DNA of 64,000 nt from Bondarzewia mesenterica (GCA_004802705.1 SGPL01000015.1:66755-130754), one strand, 5' to 3'. Shown: positions 43,813 through 56,522, numbered from the stretch's first letter. A program made the numbers and translations. Notes: a model not told the origin generated them from the letters alone.

Positions 43813-46800
43813 ATGGCTCGCCAATCTCACCCGCGGCCTGCGACACTAGACATCGACAATATTATCACAGATTATTACGAAACACCTCATGCTAATCACA
43901 ACAGCCCTCACAGACGCGTAAGCAGNGGCGGCGCTCGCGTTCACCATGAATCCATTCCCCTTCCACCCTTCGCACGACCNCTCTCCAATACGAGCACGTA
44001 CACCGTAAGCTCGACCACAGATCTCGTGCCTGGGCACGGCCAATCCTCCAAGTTTAATGAGAGATCGTATTCATGGCCATGGTCCCAAGACGGNCAGGAT
44101 TCTGAACCATTNGACAAGGAGAAGATGGCTGTAGGTGGTGAACGGAATGGCGATGCTCAACAGCAGACTATGAAGCCGTGGAATGGGTGGAAAGTGGTCG
44201 TGTTGGGATCCTGTGCGTGTTTTTTTTTTTNNNNGGAGGGNGGGGAGAAAGTCGTNTTTTTTCGAGGGACCTAACAAGGTTCTCAGGGATGAACCTCTTG
44301 CTTCCACTGTTGCCCGCTTCGGTAAGTTTCTGTCTATGTCCNGCTATGGAGGGTTTCACGCTCCCATTCACAGTGGATAGTGGATTCTGTGATGGAAGAA
44401 GCACAGACCCTCGTCTTTGTCTGTGCGTTNNTATGCTATCGACAATACGTCGTCCTTTCATACTCATTGACTACCCAGTCTGCATNCTTGCCATGATGCC
44501 NCTNGTGAGGGTGAGTTTCGAGCTATATACAGTTGAATATTGGAGTTGACGTCGATGCGATTAAAGCTGCACGACCTTGCTACTCGTGAATTGGCCATAC
44601 GAATAGGAGGGTCAAAAACGGGACTCCTCAATGCGAGTATGGTGCGTGCCATTCCGCGTCTCATCAATCNATGCCTGACGGTAATTGCAGAGNAACGTGT
44701 AAGTCTNATTCAATCAACTGAANTTTGTTTTCAAAACCTTTTCCTTTCCGCTGAACTCTGACAGCGTAGAAATGGTTATCGCAGTGAGTGTTTTTCCGGA
44801 TGTAANCTTGGCAGCGGCTTTGATAATGTCTTACCATAGACTACGGCGCTTCGCAAGTGCCAGCTTCGTGTNGTCCAGTCTTCCCGTAAGCGTTTCATCC
44901 TCGGCCTTGNCAACTCACTGCGTACGTGCTCANAATTCAATCACCGTATTTAGTGATTGGATCTATGCTCAGCAAACTGNGTAAGTGATCTTTGNTTTTT
45001 AACTCTAATTTTGGGTATATGTGGTCGATTCTAAGTACCGTCGTCACCCAATAGTATTGGTNCTGGGAATGTGTTTTTTTGCAGGTGGCCTGCGCTTCAC
45101 TGAGCAGGACTTCGACACAAGTGTGTAATTCANCTNCTTCTGATGAGTATGCCATTTTAATGCAACGCCTTGGGACGAAGCTACGACGCAGATACATTCT
45201 TCGCTACTCAGTATCAGTGTNGGAGCCGTCCTCCTGCCCGCAGCGTATCACTTTGCTCTTAGCGGAGGAGAGGGACTAGCCTCCAATGAACAGAAGAAAG
45301 ATATCCTGAAGATGAGCCATGGGGTGAGAGATTCAACGAAATCCTCTTTAAACATGCACTCATACTTCATGATTTAATTGTAGGTTTCAATCATCCTGCT
45401 CCTGAGTCCGTCTTTCAAAAATCTTANCACTACCCTTCGTCTCAACGGAACTGACGAATTTACGTGACAGTCTACGTATCCTACCTTCTCTTCCAACTCT
45501 ACTCGCACACCCACCTGTTCAAAGACCGCAAACCTTCCAGCAANCGTCATGCCCTTAAGCCCCTCAAATCGCGTAACCTTCACATTGGTATCCCCAGCAC
45601 GTCTTCGCTTCGGCTCGACAGAGACCGGGTCTCTTCCGTCGCGTACCAGCCTACCGACGCAGANAGCCGTGAATCAAGCCCGGGCAGNCCTCTCCCGTCG
45701 CCGTCCAACTCCCATTTCTTACAGCGCCGGAGCAGCTCGATTTCTCCGTACGACTCAGCGTCGGCATCNAACTCGGTGTCGGATTTCTCGCTGCCGGTGA
45801 CGAACGGCAGTGGGAGCGCNAGCTCGTCGACNGCGGTAGGTTTTGTGNNCGCGAAGNGCAAGGCGNTGCCCGCACCTGCNCTCGGTTCCACGGTCAAGTT
45901 NGTGCAGGAGGGNAGATATGGTANTGCNGGCCCGGCGACGGAGCTGCCTGGCACNACGGACTCGGGNACGGCGCTGTCGGATCCTGGNATAGGCCACATC
46001 AACGTCCATTTTGACGAGCNGGTGAACTTGAATGTTNTGGAGCCGGGGGAAGAAGAGAAGGAGGAGCCCGAGACGAAGATGAAACAGCCGAGCTTNAGTT
46101 GGCCGATGACATTGGCTTTANTGGTCGTTGTCACCGTCGTGAGTCCCTACNTTCNCTTGACTTANCTTTTCATACTGATGCTGACATTTTTACTGCCCGC
46201 CNCCGTNTTCTTGTTTCAGCTTGTTGCTATCAATGCGGAATGGCTTGTNGANTCTATGGATGGACTGAGCAGTGCCGTGATAAGCATGGAATGGATTGGT
46301 TTAATCCTGCTACCCGCTATNAGCTCTATCGCCGGTGATTTACTTATTTATTTCAAAAATCAGGAATTGAGCACTGACTGACGATCTCTGCATGTTGAAG
46401 AATGTGTCACGACTGCCAATGTCTCCAGAAAGGATCAGCTCACCCTCAGTATCAGCGTGGCAGTCGGATCGACGATCGTGCGTTCTTTTTTTAATCGTTT
46501 TGGATCCACTTGTGTTGATCTTTGAGGAACTAGCAAACTGCTCTCTTCGTTGTTCCGTGCGTTCTTTCAGACAGTATTTCTCGCGCAAGCGAGGGTTAAC
46601 GATCATATTGTTTAGATTCATGATTATCCTCGGATGGATATTGGGCAAGCCGCTGCCACTCTTGTTTGATCCATTCGAGTCTGTGGTGCGCAAGCTTGAC
46701 TTTTTAATGAGCAGATGACGTTTTCTTTCTGATCACCGTGCTTGCAATCAGGTTCTTTACATCTCTGGTCAGTTTTTATATCCAATTTCGCCTAAAAAGA

Positions 46801-47119
46801 ATAGGATTGATCGACATTCGATGCAGTTCACACCATGGGCTACGTCGTGGCCGACGGCAAATCCAATTGGTTGGAAGGAGCTATCCTGATCTGTGAATCT
46901 ATTTTCTCTTGCGCTGCCATACGACCTGTCATAATGACACGAACGAATTTACAGTTCTGTACGTCATCATCGCCGTTTGCTTCTGGTTCTATCCAGGTAA
47001 GCGGCATTCCACAGGAAACGTGTTTGCCTGATTTGTGCAGCGTTGAACTCGTCGATCTTCTTACAGGATCCACGTTCTCTAGCACTCTCGCCGTCTGTGC
47101 TTCGGATCCGACTGCATAA
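43813..47119 (+). CDS. VCX1: Vacuolar Ca2+/H+ antiporter (CAX family)
   Basis: Moves cytosolic calcium into the vacuole in exchange for protons. Start ATG 43813 gives MARQSHPRPATLDIDNIITD and a long cytosolic N-terminus. CAX signatures follow over many exons: ATRELAIRIGGSKTGLLNAS (first alpha repeat), LRFTEQDFGTS, SGGEGLASNEQKKDILKMSH, VYVSYLLFQLYSHTHLFKDR and a long Ser-rich loop. The second alpha-repeat half reads NAEWL, SAVISMEWIGLILLPA, LSISVAVGSTI, IILGWILGKPLPLLFDPFES, HTMGYVVADGKSNWLEGAIL and VIIAVCFWFYPG. The end depends on an intron from gtaagc near 47000 to cttacag (47067), giving a tail ending VCASDPTA. Dozens of N bases make several exons unreadable, so frames there are approximate. 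Confidence 0.85.
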
Positions 47120-47859
47120 TCAACCGCTTGTCTATCCAACTGTACCAATACCAATCCCTCGTATAAGCATCATTTACCTGCACATGCATACTCCAGCATC
47201 CTCTTTCGTCATCTGTCATTGAACCAGCATACGGACCATTCGTTTTGCCTTTTTCTTCTTTTCTCATAGACTGTCGGACAGCTTTATCCTGACGCGACCC
47301 CTTCCGCTCTTTCCTGCTCGATTACTCAGTGATAAGAGCCCAACTACATCATTTACTAGAGTTAGATATCATCACCCGCACGTCCATGCATCGTTTTGTA
47401 CCATCACACTGTGGAGGACAGAGTCCCTCGCGCTGCGTCCTGGACGTATCCGTATAATATGTACAGCCTAATGTGCGCAGATACTCACTAGTACTCATAC
47501 TTGTACGTACGCCAGTAGTATCTTGAATTAGACCTTGACGAAAGAAAACTAGCATGGCTTCACAGGCCGGGCCTGGACATACTCACCGCTAGTGGGCAGT
47601 GGGCAACAATAACTTTGACCTCAACCGAGGCTCTCTGCGAGGACGCTGGCAAAAGCCATATTCCGAAAGCTCCTCATCCCCACGACGGTGCGACTACGCC
47701 GTCTCAATAGTAGCATGAGCGCGTAACACCAGAGACGACGTGATAATCATTACAAGATCCCAAAACACCCATGATGTCAATAAATGCTTGTGAATGCCCT
47801 TGTCTAATCCAAAAACGGGTTCCAATAATACCGTATGACAATCAAGAGTCTAAGTAAGG
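47120..47859. other. Convergent 3' region, nothing identified
   Basis: Between the ends of the antiporter and uridine kinase genes. No open frame with recognisable content and no repeat seen. Confidence 0.45.
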
Positions 47860-50294
47860 TCAAAGATAATACCGATCACCTGCAATAAACATCGGCATGA
47901 TTAACAAACATGTCCTTCCTCAAGCGCCAGAATAAAGTGAGTATGAAACACATACCGATCTGCCCCATCCCGGGTTCGACGACCCACACCTTACGCCCGC
48001 CCTCGTCCTCCCAGTCCGGGCCACGTTCCTCTTCCTTTTCTTCTACCCATGCCTCGTGCAAACCGTCATCCACCGCGCCCGTCACAATCGTCACCTCTGG
48101 AAACGTCCTCCGGAGGTGGGCAATTCCGCCACTGCGCGCGATGAGGAAGGTGATGAAGATGATGTGCGAAGGAGGAACGCCGTGGTCCAGCAGGATGCGA
48201 ATGGCCATGAATGCCGACGCGCCGGTGCCGATCTGCGAATTCGGATGAGTAGGAGCAAGGGGTGAGGCAAAGAGGATTGTACCTGGGCGTCGAGAAGGAA
48301 CACCCATGCGTTCTCCGCGCGCCGCCGATCGCGAATGCAGACGGGGAGCATGACGTGAAGAAGGATCGGTTCGCCGGTTTTGGAGTCCGATTGAACGAGG
48401 AGTGACCCTATGGGCACATCGTTTATCACGCGCTGGAGACCTCGCTCGAGAGGGCCGCCACTGCATCCGACACCCGACGCCGTCAGTTGCATTCAATAGG
48501 CAAACAGTGCGAGCGTACGATCTCAGTATGGTCACACCGCACACGGACTATGGAATACAGAAGACACTCAGTAAGAGTCGGGAAGCATTAGAGGAGTGTC
48601 TTTACCTCGGTATCAATTGTTTTTCCTATCGTCTTGACCCCTACGGGCGTCTCGATAGTTTTGTCACGATACGGTAGCATCTCCATCGCCTTTTCTACCA
48701 AGACGGTCGCCAGACGATCGACGAAGAAAATGAAATCCTGTCTTGTCGTCGTCACGTCGCGCAGGACGGTATAGATGCCCTGTACAACACATATGAGCGA
48801 GAGAATGACAGGAAACGGGGCTTTTGTGCACCTTCAACTGGGGACTTTGATCGAGAACAGTCAATCCAAGTTCCTCGTTCGTGAGAGGTCTTGGCGGTCC
48901 TCGAGACAGGGAGCGTTGCAGACTCACAGTCATCTTTCGACGGAAGTGACGCGAGCGCTTTTCGAGTTGGCGTCGGATGTGCGTCGAGATGAGTTCAATC
49001 GCGACGGAATTATCTTTGCCGGGCACGATCTGAGTTTGTAAAGGTATTGACGCGTCAAAGCGCGCGCAAATGAAGAAATGAATGCAAAAGCTTACAATGT
49101 CAGCGTACCTGGAACTCGGACCTACAAAATTATCATAAGACGGTTTCACGTAGCGGAGGTATCTACGAAATGAACATCAAAATCGAGACAAAGGTAGTAA
49201 TACACACGACGAACTGCTCAAGGATGCCTTCTACCGAACGGCCACGTTCCTTGATATCGCGAGTGATTCGACGCGCAAGCATAAAGTCAGAATCACATTG
49301 TACGAATATCTGAAAGCAAGCATGAACGATGTGAGCTTCAAATCTCACGCATCACGGAAAGACTGACCTTCAGATCATAAAGTTCTCGTAGTTTGGGATC
49401 GTGTAAAGCCATGATACCTTCCGCTAGGGTCGAGGATATAATTAGACAGGTTTCGGGTAGTATGCGAAAAGTCATACTGATAATAATAGTCGCCCCATAG
49501 AGATACTTTGTTTCTTCTAACCGCTGATGGCTCTCAAATGAATAGACCGGGATGTTGGTTTGCCTGAGATTCTTGAGGTCTGCAAGACACTAAGATGGTA
49601 TGAATAGACGGTTCTGAGAGCGCGAATTTGAACAGGTAGGAGCTAATGCCAGTTTCCGGAAAAAGAAGACAACACACAGAAGCAAATAAATCCATGTCAA
49701 TAGAGTCTGGGTGATCGAAGTCAAATCTGGAGGCGAAGGCAAGTTTGATTTCTTCTGGAGTATGAGGCTTGTAAAAGCTATCCTGGAATGGACATTGATG
49801 AATTGTGAGAATGCAACAGGTGGAAAACCGACCTGGGACATGATGATGACAGTTGGAATAGATCCGAGAGAACGAACTATCTGACGTGCAACATGAGTCT
49901 GCAAGACTTGATAAATCCTGAGGATGTCATGAGAGTGCAAAGTCATCAGACCTTGCCACTTGACGAGCCGCCTAAGAGCACGATGATATTAAACGAACAG
50001 AAACGTACGGTTCAGATACGAGTGAGACTCACCGGCAATACCGACAACGAAAGCCTGAGAGATAGGCTGCCCGTCTTCACCATACCTATCCTGACGTGTA
50101 GCCCATCTGCAAACTGGGCTACGACAAAAATCTTACCATGGAGGTCTCCCATGGCTCTTCAAAATCGTATTTTTCAAAGTTTTGGTCGTCAGCAGAGCGT
50201 TTGGACGAGGGCTTGGGCTCGGGCTTGGTGACACTGCTGGAGAAGGACCAAGGCTTGGAGGTGAGTCCTTCGCCGAATTAGTGAAGAGTGACAT
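47860..50294 (-). CDS. URK1: Uridine kinase with C-terminal uracil phosphoribosyltransferase-like domain
   Basis: Pyrimidine salvage enzyme that phosphorylates uridine/cytidine to UMP/CMP. Start ATG 50292-50294 (MSLFTNSAKDSPPSLGPSP) is followed by KSHGRPPWYGEDGQPISQAF and VVGIAG, then the P-loop GGSSSGKTHVARQIVRSLGS and PTVIIMSQDSFY. Further on are FDFDHPDS, LYDLKIFVQCDSDFMLARRI, TRDIKERGRSVEGILEQ and VKPSYDNFVGPSSRYADIIV. The C-terminal UPRT-like domain has LPYRDKTIETPVG, VCGVTILRSGGPLERGLQRV, DAQIGTGASAFMAIRILLDH and TFPEVTIVTGAVDDGLHEAW, ending PGMGQIGDRYYL (stop 47860-47862). This two-domain layout is normal for fungal Urk1. About ten introns. The start lies 199 bp from the divergent ATG17 start. 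Confidence 0.92.
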
Positions 50295-50493
50295 GACGAT
50301 TGATTCAGAGAACGTTCAACTGAAACTGTTATCGGCCGCAAGGTATATGGAGTAGCCAAAAAGCGATGCAAATTGTCGAAACCAATATGATCAAGTTCTC
50401 GTCGTAAAAAAAGGCGCGTGTACCTTCACACCTTGCAGCATACACGTTTTAGGCGCCGATTACCATTTTAGACGGCATCATTACGTTGATGAC
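50295..50493. promoter_or_regulatory. Bidirectional promoter URK1/ATG17
   Basis: Only 199 bp separate the two start codons, so both core promoters must lie here or in the 5' parts of the genes. No clear TATA box was identified. Confidence 0.5.
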
Positions 50494-52560
50494 ATGACGC
50501 GAGGATCAAGATACGGTAACAGGCGTAGCAGCGCGTCCACTGAGTATCCTCGGTCTTTCTCTTCTCCCGCATTCACGAGCTGCATGTCGACATCTCCCGC
50601 AGCAGGCGCATCAGACAGTCCTCACATCGTCTCGCTCGTATTACAGTCTAAGAAAGCGCTCCAGCACGGTCAAGCACTCTGTTCGCGGGCAAATTCCTTG
50701 TCCAACTCGTCTGCGCAGGACGCACTCAATGTTCTCGCATTAAATGCGAAGGTGAAGTGGCTAAGTGATGCTGTACTAGAGCAACTAAAGGTAAGCACAG
50801 CAAGTGAAAGTGCATGAGGCAGCGCGGTTCTCATCTTGATGGTGAATGAACTTCATAGCTTGCTGCGAGCGTGGCGAAAAGTATAGAAGAGAAAAGGTCA
50901 AAGTTGGAAAAGCAAACACAGGTCTGTTTATGTCTTGTCCTCTCTTTTGCAGCTGGATCGAACCTCTTCATTCTGTAAGGCGTGGGATACCCTCCGTACT
51001 GAGCGCACAAATGCACTCGACGCGATTCTCGAGTCTCTTGGAAGGCAACTCGTGCCCCCTGATTTCCATGAGAACTCGTCCGACTCGTCCATTTTCGGAA
51101 TCCAATCTACCGACTCCGACAGCGAACTGCATGCAATTTCAGATGATTTAGGTTATCCAGGGCAAAGTCCCACTTTGACCATCCGACACGGGAATGGCCA
51201 CAACCGGCACAAGTCCAAAAATGACAAGTCCCGTAGGAACGACCGTAGTCGATGGAAGTCATTAAGGGATTTTATTGACGAGAGAGCCATTGAAGATACA
51301 CTGGAAACTGTAGAGAGCGACCGCGCTATGCTCGACGTACGTATCTTGAGTTTGACCAGCTCACACCCATCTTATAATAATCCAGGACGTTTTCGTGACT
51401 ACCGCTGACTACCCCATCACTCTGCATGATACGGTGACTGCTATTCGCAAAGCGTTACCCACAGTACAGGCCGTCAATATTGAGGATGTCCTAATCTCCC
51501 AAGAGAATATATCTACCGCCATGGCCGGCCAATTGGAAAGTCTGGCAGTGCATTACGACCAAATGGAGGGTGCACTCAGGGAGAGTGAGGCTGGTGAAGT
51601 CTTTGGGGATGAGGACTTACAAGGTTTGTTTGACGGACGACCAAGTCTGCAGAGAGTATAACTCGAATTTGACGACGAAACCCTTCTTACTGTCAGAGAT
51701 GAACCGAGACACGGATGAACTGCCTGCTATCATCTCCGAGCTGGAAGCGTCTTGTGCATCAGTTGAGAGGATTCGGTCAGTGACCAGATTCATATGGTCC
51801 AAGACTTTCTGACGCCATTATTCTTCGTAAGTGAAGAGCTACTCACCGCTAAGCATCTCGTGCAGCAGGATTTAGAGACTCATCGTACTATTCTCGATGA
51901 TTTAGAGGAGTTAGGCGACATAATGGGCGAGATGCTGCATCGGCAGCAGGAAGTCGAGGTTTGTTCTGACAATTCATCTTCTCTTTGTTGTAGTGAACGT
52001 CAATGTGTTGACCTCTCGATACGACTTTATACAGATAGATTGCTCCGAGCGGCTGGCAAGCCTTCATGATCACCTTTTCCGAATTGAAGAGCTCTCACAT
52101 CAATACACCTCTTATCAATTATCTTTCAACAAACTCGTCGTTGAGATGGCGAGGCGGCGTCAGTACAAGGAGGCAGCGGAGAATATAGTCCGGGGGATGG
52201 TGGCACAGATAGAGGCCCTGACAGAAGGTGCAGGACTCACGAAGTCATTTACACGTTTCAAGTATTGATTCGTAAACTCTACCAGAGGAACAGCAGGTGC
52301 GGGAAGACTTTAATACCGAGCATGGCGCCCATCTTCCATCGGATATTTGTTTGTATATTGAGAATCCGCCGACAAGATGGGAAGTCGTGCCGCTTGATGG
52401 GGAAACAACAGAGGTGCTACCTGATGTTGAAGACGATTTGTTGATGCAGGTAAGTATGCTCAATTCTTGTAATCAATGAGTTCGTTTCTTTGACATCAGA
52501 CAGGCAAGGGACGCCATTGCGCGTGAAGGGCGCCCCGCTCATGGCAGTCAGAGCCTATGA
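50494..52560 (+). CDS. ATG17: Autophagy scaffold protein Atg17
   Basis: Scaffold of the Atg1 kinase complex that organises the phagophore assembly site. Start ATG 50494 (MTRGSRYGNRRSSASTEYPR) is followed by the conserved N-terminal helix HIVSLVLQSKKALQHGQALC and LNAKVKWLSDAVLEQLK, then LAASVAKSIEEKRSKLEK, WDTLRTERTNALDAILESLG, RQLVPPDFHE and KSLRDFIDERAIEDTLETVE. Next come TADYPITLHDTVTAIRKALP, DELPAIISELEASCASVERI, DLETHRTILDDLEELGDIMG and YTSYQLSFNKLVVEMARRRQ. The final exons have PSDICLYIENPPTRWEVVPL and RDAIAREGRPAHGSQSL (stop 52558-52560). The text is helical throughout, as expected for this crescent-shaped coiled-coil protein. About nine exons join in frame. Confidence 0.88.
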
Positions 52561-53536
52561 CCTCTCGCTAGGACCTGCTCACCTCGAGTTTATCTCCGCA
52601 AGAGATCGTGCCTCGTGCCTCTCGCGCAACTGGACGCTTTCACCGACCATGCTAGTATGTTTATCAGATTCGACAGGCAACAACTCAATGCCCATGTTCT
52701 CGACGTAATCCTCAATGGCGCCGACTACCATCTGATGTTTCTATATTTTTAATCCATGAATTGCGATAACACCCACAACACCCACTACCCTGCACTCTAA
52801 TTGACACTCCACCGTCCTCCTCCTCTATCGTATACTTGTCCCCCGACTCATCTGGATAATACCGATCCTACGAGAAATAGAGACGCAAGGTCGTCTAGCC
52901 GAAGCGCAAGACAGTCTCGCGCGTTCGTCTCTGCCATATGTCGATGTTGGAGGAGTTTTTAGACCGAATGACGGTACGTAAAAGGATGCGTGGAATAGGA
53001 GTGGAGTCGGCAAGGGATATGCAGATCGCGGCTGGATGCGTAAAAGATTGACGTGCGAGTATACGCTCCCGGATGGAGGCTCTAAGCGACCAAGCAGTTC
53101 GACGATCTTTTATCCTTGGGTTACCACTTCCTAGACTCGTAACTCGTCCGCCCGAGGGTGCGACGTTCACAGGCGGGTCTTAGACAGACAGTCATGGGTC
53201 TAATTACTTCCTTGAGCTGGATGTGAGCAATGACAGTATGGGCTTGAGTTGACGAAAATATTTGTACTTCGGGGAGTTTTTGAAGCTGGCATATGTATCT
53301 GATTGGAATGTGGGATCTGTGCAACCGTGACTCTTGTCTCTACATTCAAGATATAAGTACAGTGTGTTGGCTATTTGATCCTGAGTTTAACAAAATTGGT
53401 CGAGTTATTTTTGACGCGTGACGCGTTTAAGACTGACTTCAATCTTCTTCAATCAAGTCAGGCCTAGTAAAGTACCGCGGCTACTACTCGCACCCTCACG
53501 GCCCATATAACTGCTGCCTCGAATTGAGAAATTGGC
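52561..53536. other. Unassigned region between ATG17 and DBP6
   Basis: Contains a coding-like plus-strand stretch, LREIETQGRLAEAQDSLARS and then PYVDVGGVFRPNDGT, stop near 52979, and another, QLDAFTDHASMFIRFDRQQL, stop near 52753. Either could be an alternative 3' exon of ATG17 or a small gene remnant; I recognise neither. The DBP6 promoter occupies the right side, with two ACGCGT boxes at 53414-53426. Confidence 0.35.
53414..53426. promoter_or_regulatory. Tandem ACGCGT (MCB-like) boxes upstream of DBP6
   Basis: ACGCGTgACGCGT, two direct hexamers separated by one base, about 115 bp upstream of the DBP6 start. Tandem ACGCGT boxes are the classical MBF binding arrangement in yeast promoters; function here is inference. 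Confidence 0.45.
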
Positions 53537-56522
53537 ATGGCCGTTGATTCTGCACCAAAGGTTAGTAATTATGCTCAACTTTTTCTTTTCGTCGCACCGG
53601 CGCACCCCCTGCTCATCTGCTCGATCTGTATGCGCAGGAGAAAACAAAAGCCAAGAAGAGATATCTCAAAGCGAAGAAAGAACGGAAAAAGAAGCGCAAA
53701 TCCGTCGTTTCTACTCCTGCCAGGAAGGAGGATGTTGTTGATGAGCGGAGCAGTGAAGAGCCTGAGGATGCCGTGGAACGGGGAGATGTTCCAGAAGATG
53801 GCATGGAAGTTGATGAGGCTGAGGACGCGACGGAGGGCAAGATGGCTGGGGAGGTAAGGACAAGAATGAAAGGAGTGAAGGAGAGGAAGGAGCACGATAA
53901 GAAGGAGAAGGAGCACAAGAAGGAGAAGGAGAAAAAAGAGAAAAAGAGTCGTAAGTCCACGCAGGACGATGACGGTGAACAGACGAACCGGCCTCGAAAA
54001 CGTCGAAAAATCCACTCTCCCGGTCCTTCCTCTTCCTCTTCCTCGACCGAAAATGAGTACAAAACTGCACCCCCATCGCCCATCCCTCCCGCATCATCTC
54101 CACCAGCCACCCACAGCCTACCCTCCTCGCTCCCGTCCTTCCCCATTCCCGCACGCCCCAATGCCCCAGCTAGATCCGAACTTGCCGCGCAGGGTCTCGA
54201 TCGCGCATTCGCACGCGCCCAGCTCGTCGACCCCGCCCTCTCCATCAAACTGACATTCCAAGGCGAAGAGGACGAGCAGACGGGCCTCAGCCTACGGACG
54301 AGAACGCGGTTGAGGGAGTTGGGGATCGAGGAGCTGTTCGCTGGTGCGTAGCGCTTTCCTTTTCAATCCTTTGTTGTATTAGGTCGAGCCAAGCTGGAAT
54401 CTCTCATGATGTACTGACCGAGTCTTTTGTTCATCTTGTGAATGTGCAGTGCAGACCATGCTGCTCCCATTACTGCTTCCTCCCAGTCGCCTTCAGCGGT
54501 CATTATATCTCCCGTACAATCCTCCCAGTGACATCTGCGTCTCTGCGCCGACCGGCAGCGGAAAGACTCTGGCTTACGTCTTGCCCATCGTCGAGGTAAT
54601 TTTTTTTTTCAGTTGTCTCAGTCATACACTCACGCGCGTACTTGCACTTACTGCGTACAGACTCTGTCCGCGCGGGTAGTGACGCGTTTTACGCGCTTTG
54701 ATTGTACTGCCCACGCGTGATCTTGTCGCTCAGGTGCGAGAGACCTTTGAAGCTGTAAGCAAAGGCAGAGGTTTGAAGGTATGCCTGAATCCTTTTTTTT
54801 TTAGTCATCGGTCGAGAAGCTCAGCACGGCAGGTCAGATAGGGACCGCAACAGGACAGCACTCATTCGCGCACGAGCAAAATCAGCTCATCTCAGACAGG
54901 TCACAACAGTAAGTCAGGCTTATTGAGAATGATGTTAGGATTGTATTCAACTCTGCCGATAGTCTGCAAGGTGGCTCTAGTAAAGTGGACATTTTGATAT
55001 GTACGCCTGGGCGATTGATGGACCATCTGAATGGGACGCCAATTTTTTCACTGCAGCACCTGCGGTTCCTTGTAAGATTTGTCCCATTCCCATTCCAGTG
55101 TCTTCCCAAGTCCAAGAACTGACCGACAATTCGGCAGGTGATAGATGAGGCTGACCGTCTGCTAGCACAGTCCTTCCAAGACTGGCTTGCCCAAGTCCTC
55201 GCCGCCACCCGCCCTCCACTTTCGGTTTCCTATTCGGAAAATGCCTCTCCTCTATCATCGTCACTCCCGTATCCCGACGCCCTTTCTCCGGCATTTCTCC
55301 ATCTCCTGCGAGACGTGCCGACAGTACACACGGACATTGACGAGAAGAAAGAAACATCATGTCAAAAGCTGCTCTTCTCCGCCACGCTCATGAGCGATCC
55401 GGGAAAGATCGCGGCGTTGGAATTGCGGGATCCAAGATATATCGTTGTGCAGTCGCGGGGAGCAGCCAGCAATGAGGGTGTGCTGGGCGTCGTTATGGAG
55501 CAATTCAGTATGCCCGCGACCTTGAAGGTGTGATCGGCGTTTCTCTCACTTTTGCTGATCCTCTCACATCGACTGGGTGAACAGGAACACATGATCGTTT
55601 GCGATTCGTCTCAAAAGCCGCTGATGCTGTTCCACCTCTGCATGCGCACGGTGTGAGGAACGCGTTGGTATTCACGAAGTCAGCAGAGTCGACGCTGCGC
55701 CTCGTCCGGCTTTTCGAGTTTTTCGAGAACGCGCGGCGGCCGGCGTCGTCGTCAAATGTGGAGGACAAAATCGAGGCGAAGCCCATCGTCATACGGGCGT
55801 ATTCCAGCGACCTGACTCCGTCCGAGCGGAAATCCATCCTCGAAAAATTCAAGGCACAGGAGATCGACATGTACGTGCGCCATTTCTATTCTCTTTCCTC
55901 TGGTCTGCTGGCGCAATTGAACTGATGAGTGCTGACGTGGTGTGATCCTAGGCTGGTTTGCTCGGACCTCATCTCGCGCGGTATAGACATAAGTCATGTC
56001 GCGCACGTCGTGAGCTACGACGTGCCCGTCGACATGCGCAAGTACGTGCATCGCGTCGGGCGCACAGCGCGCGCGGGACGCGAGGGGGACGCTTGGACGC
56101 TCGTCGAGGAGCAGGAGGTGCGTTTTACCCTACCCCATTTGACCAAGATATGTCAGAATTCACACCCGACCCCATTTATTTTCCGAAATTCTCTCCGATT
56201 CCTCGATACTTATCTGGTGACTGGGTCGATTTGTCTGGAACAAACCTTGTGGAACGCGCGCGCGATAACAGGCGCGCTATTTCAAGGAGATGCTCAGGGT
56301 TGCGGAGCATGTGGACTCTGTGGGCAGGGTCAGGGTTTCTGAAAAGCAGCTTGCGGCACTGGTCCCGTATTACGAGGTGCGCGCTTCTCTTCTGGCGGCA
56401 TCGTCCTTTTTCCCCTTTTGCTCTTCGGGGTTCTCGGTTTTTGATTTAATTTAATTTTTTTTCAGACGGCGCTGCAGCAATTGAAGGAGGTGTATGCTCG
56501 AGATCGACGAGGCGAGCCTTGA
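53537..56522 (+). CDS. DBP6: DEAD-box RNA helicase Dbp6/DDX51 type
   Basis: Nucleolar ATP-dependent RNA helicase for early 60S ribosome assembly. After the short first exon (MAVDSAPK) comes a very basic/acidic region ([32 protein letters not shown]) and a Ser/Pro-rich linker. Helicase motifs in order: Q-region [20 protein letters not shown], motif [15 protein letters not shown], Ia LPTRDLVAQ, Ib [78 protein letters not shown] and [18 protein letters not shown]. The end is [17 protein letters not shown] (stop 56520-56522). One base appears to be missing near 55632-55641, between [16 protein letters not shown] and [12 protein letters not shown]. Confidence 0.9.

Noticed and set aside
53613..54248. 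211-codon minus-strand open frame rich in Phe/Ser/Leu
   Set aside because: Antisense of the Lys/Glu-rich N-terminus of DBP6; composition is the mirror of aag/gag repeats.
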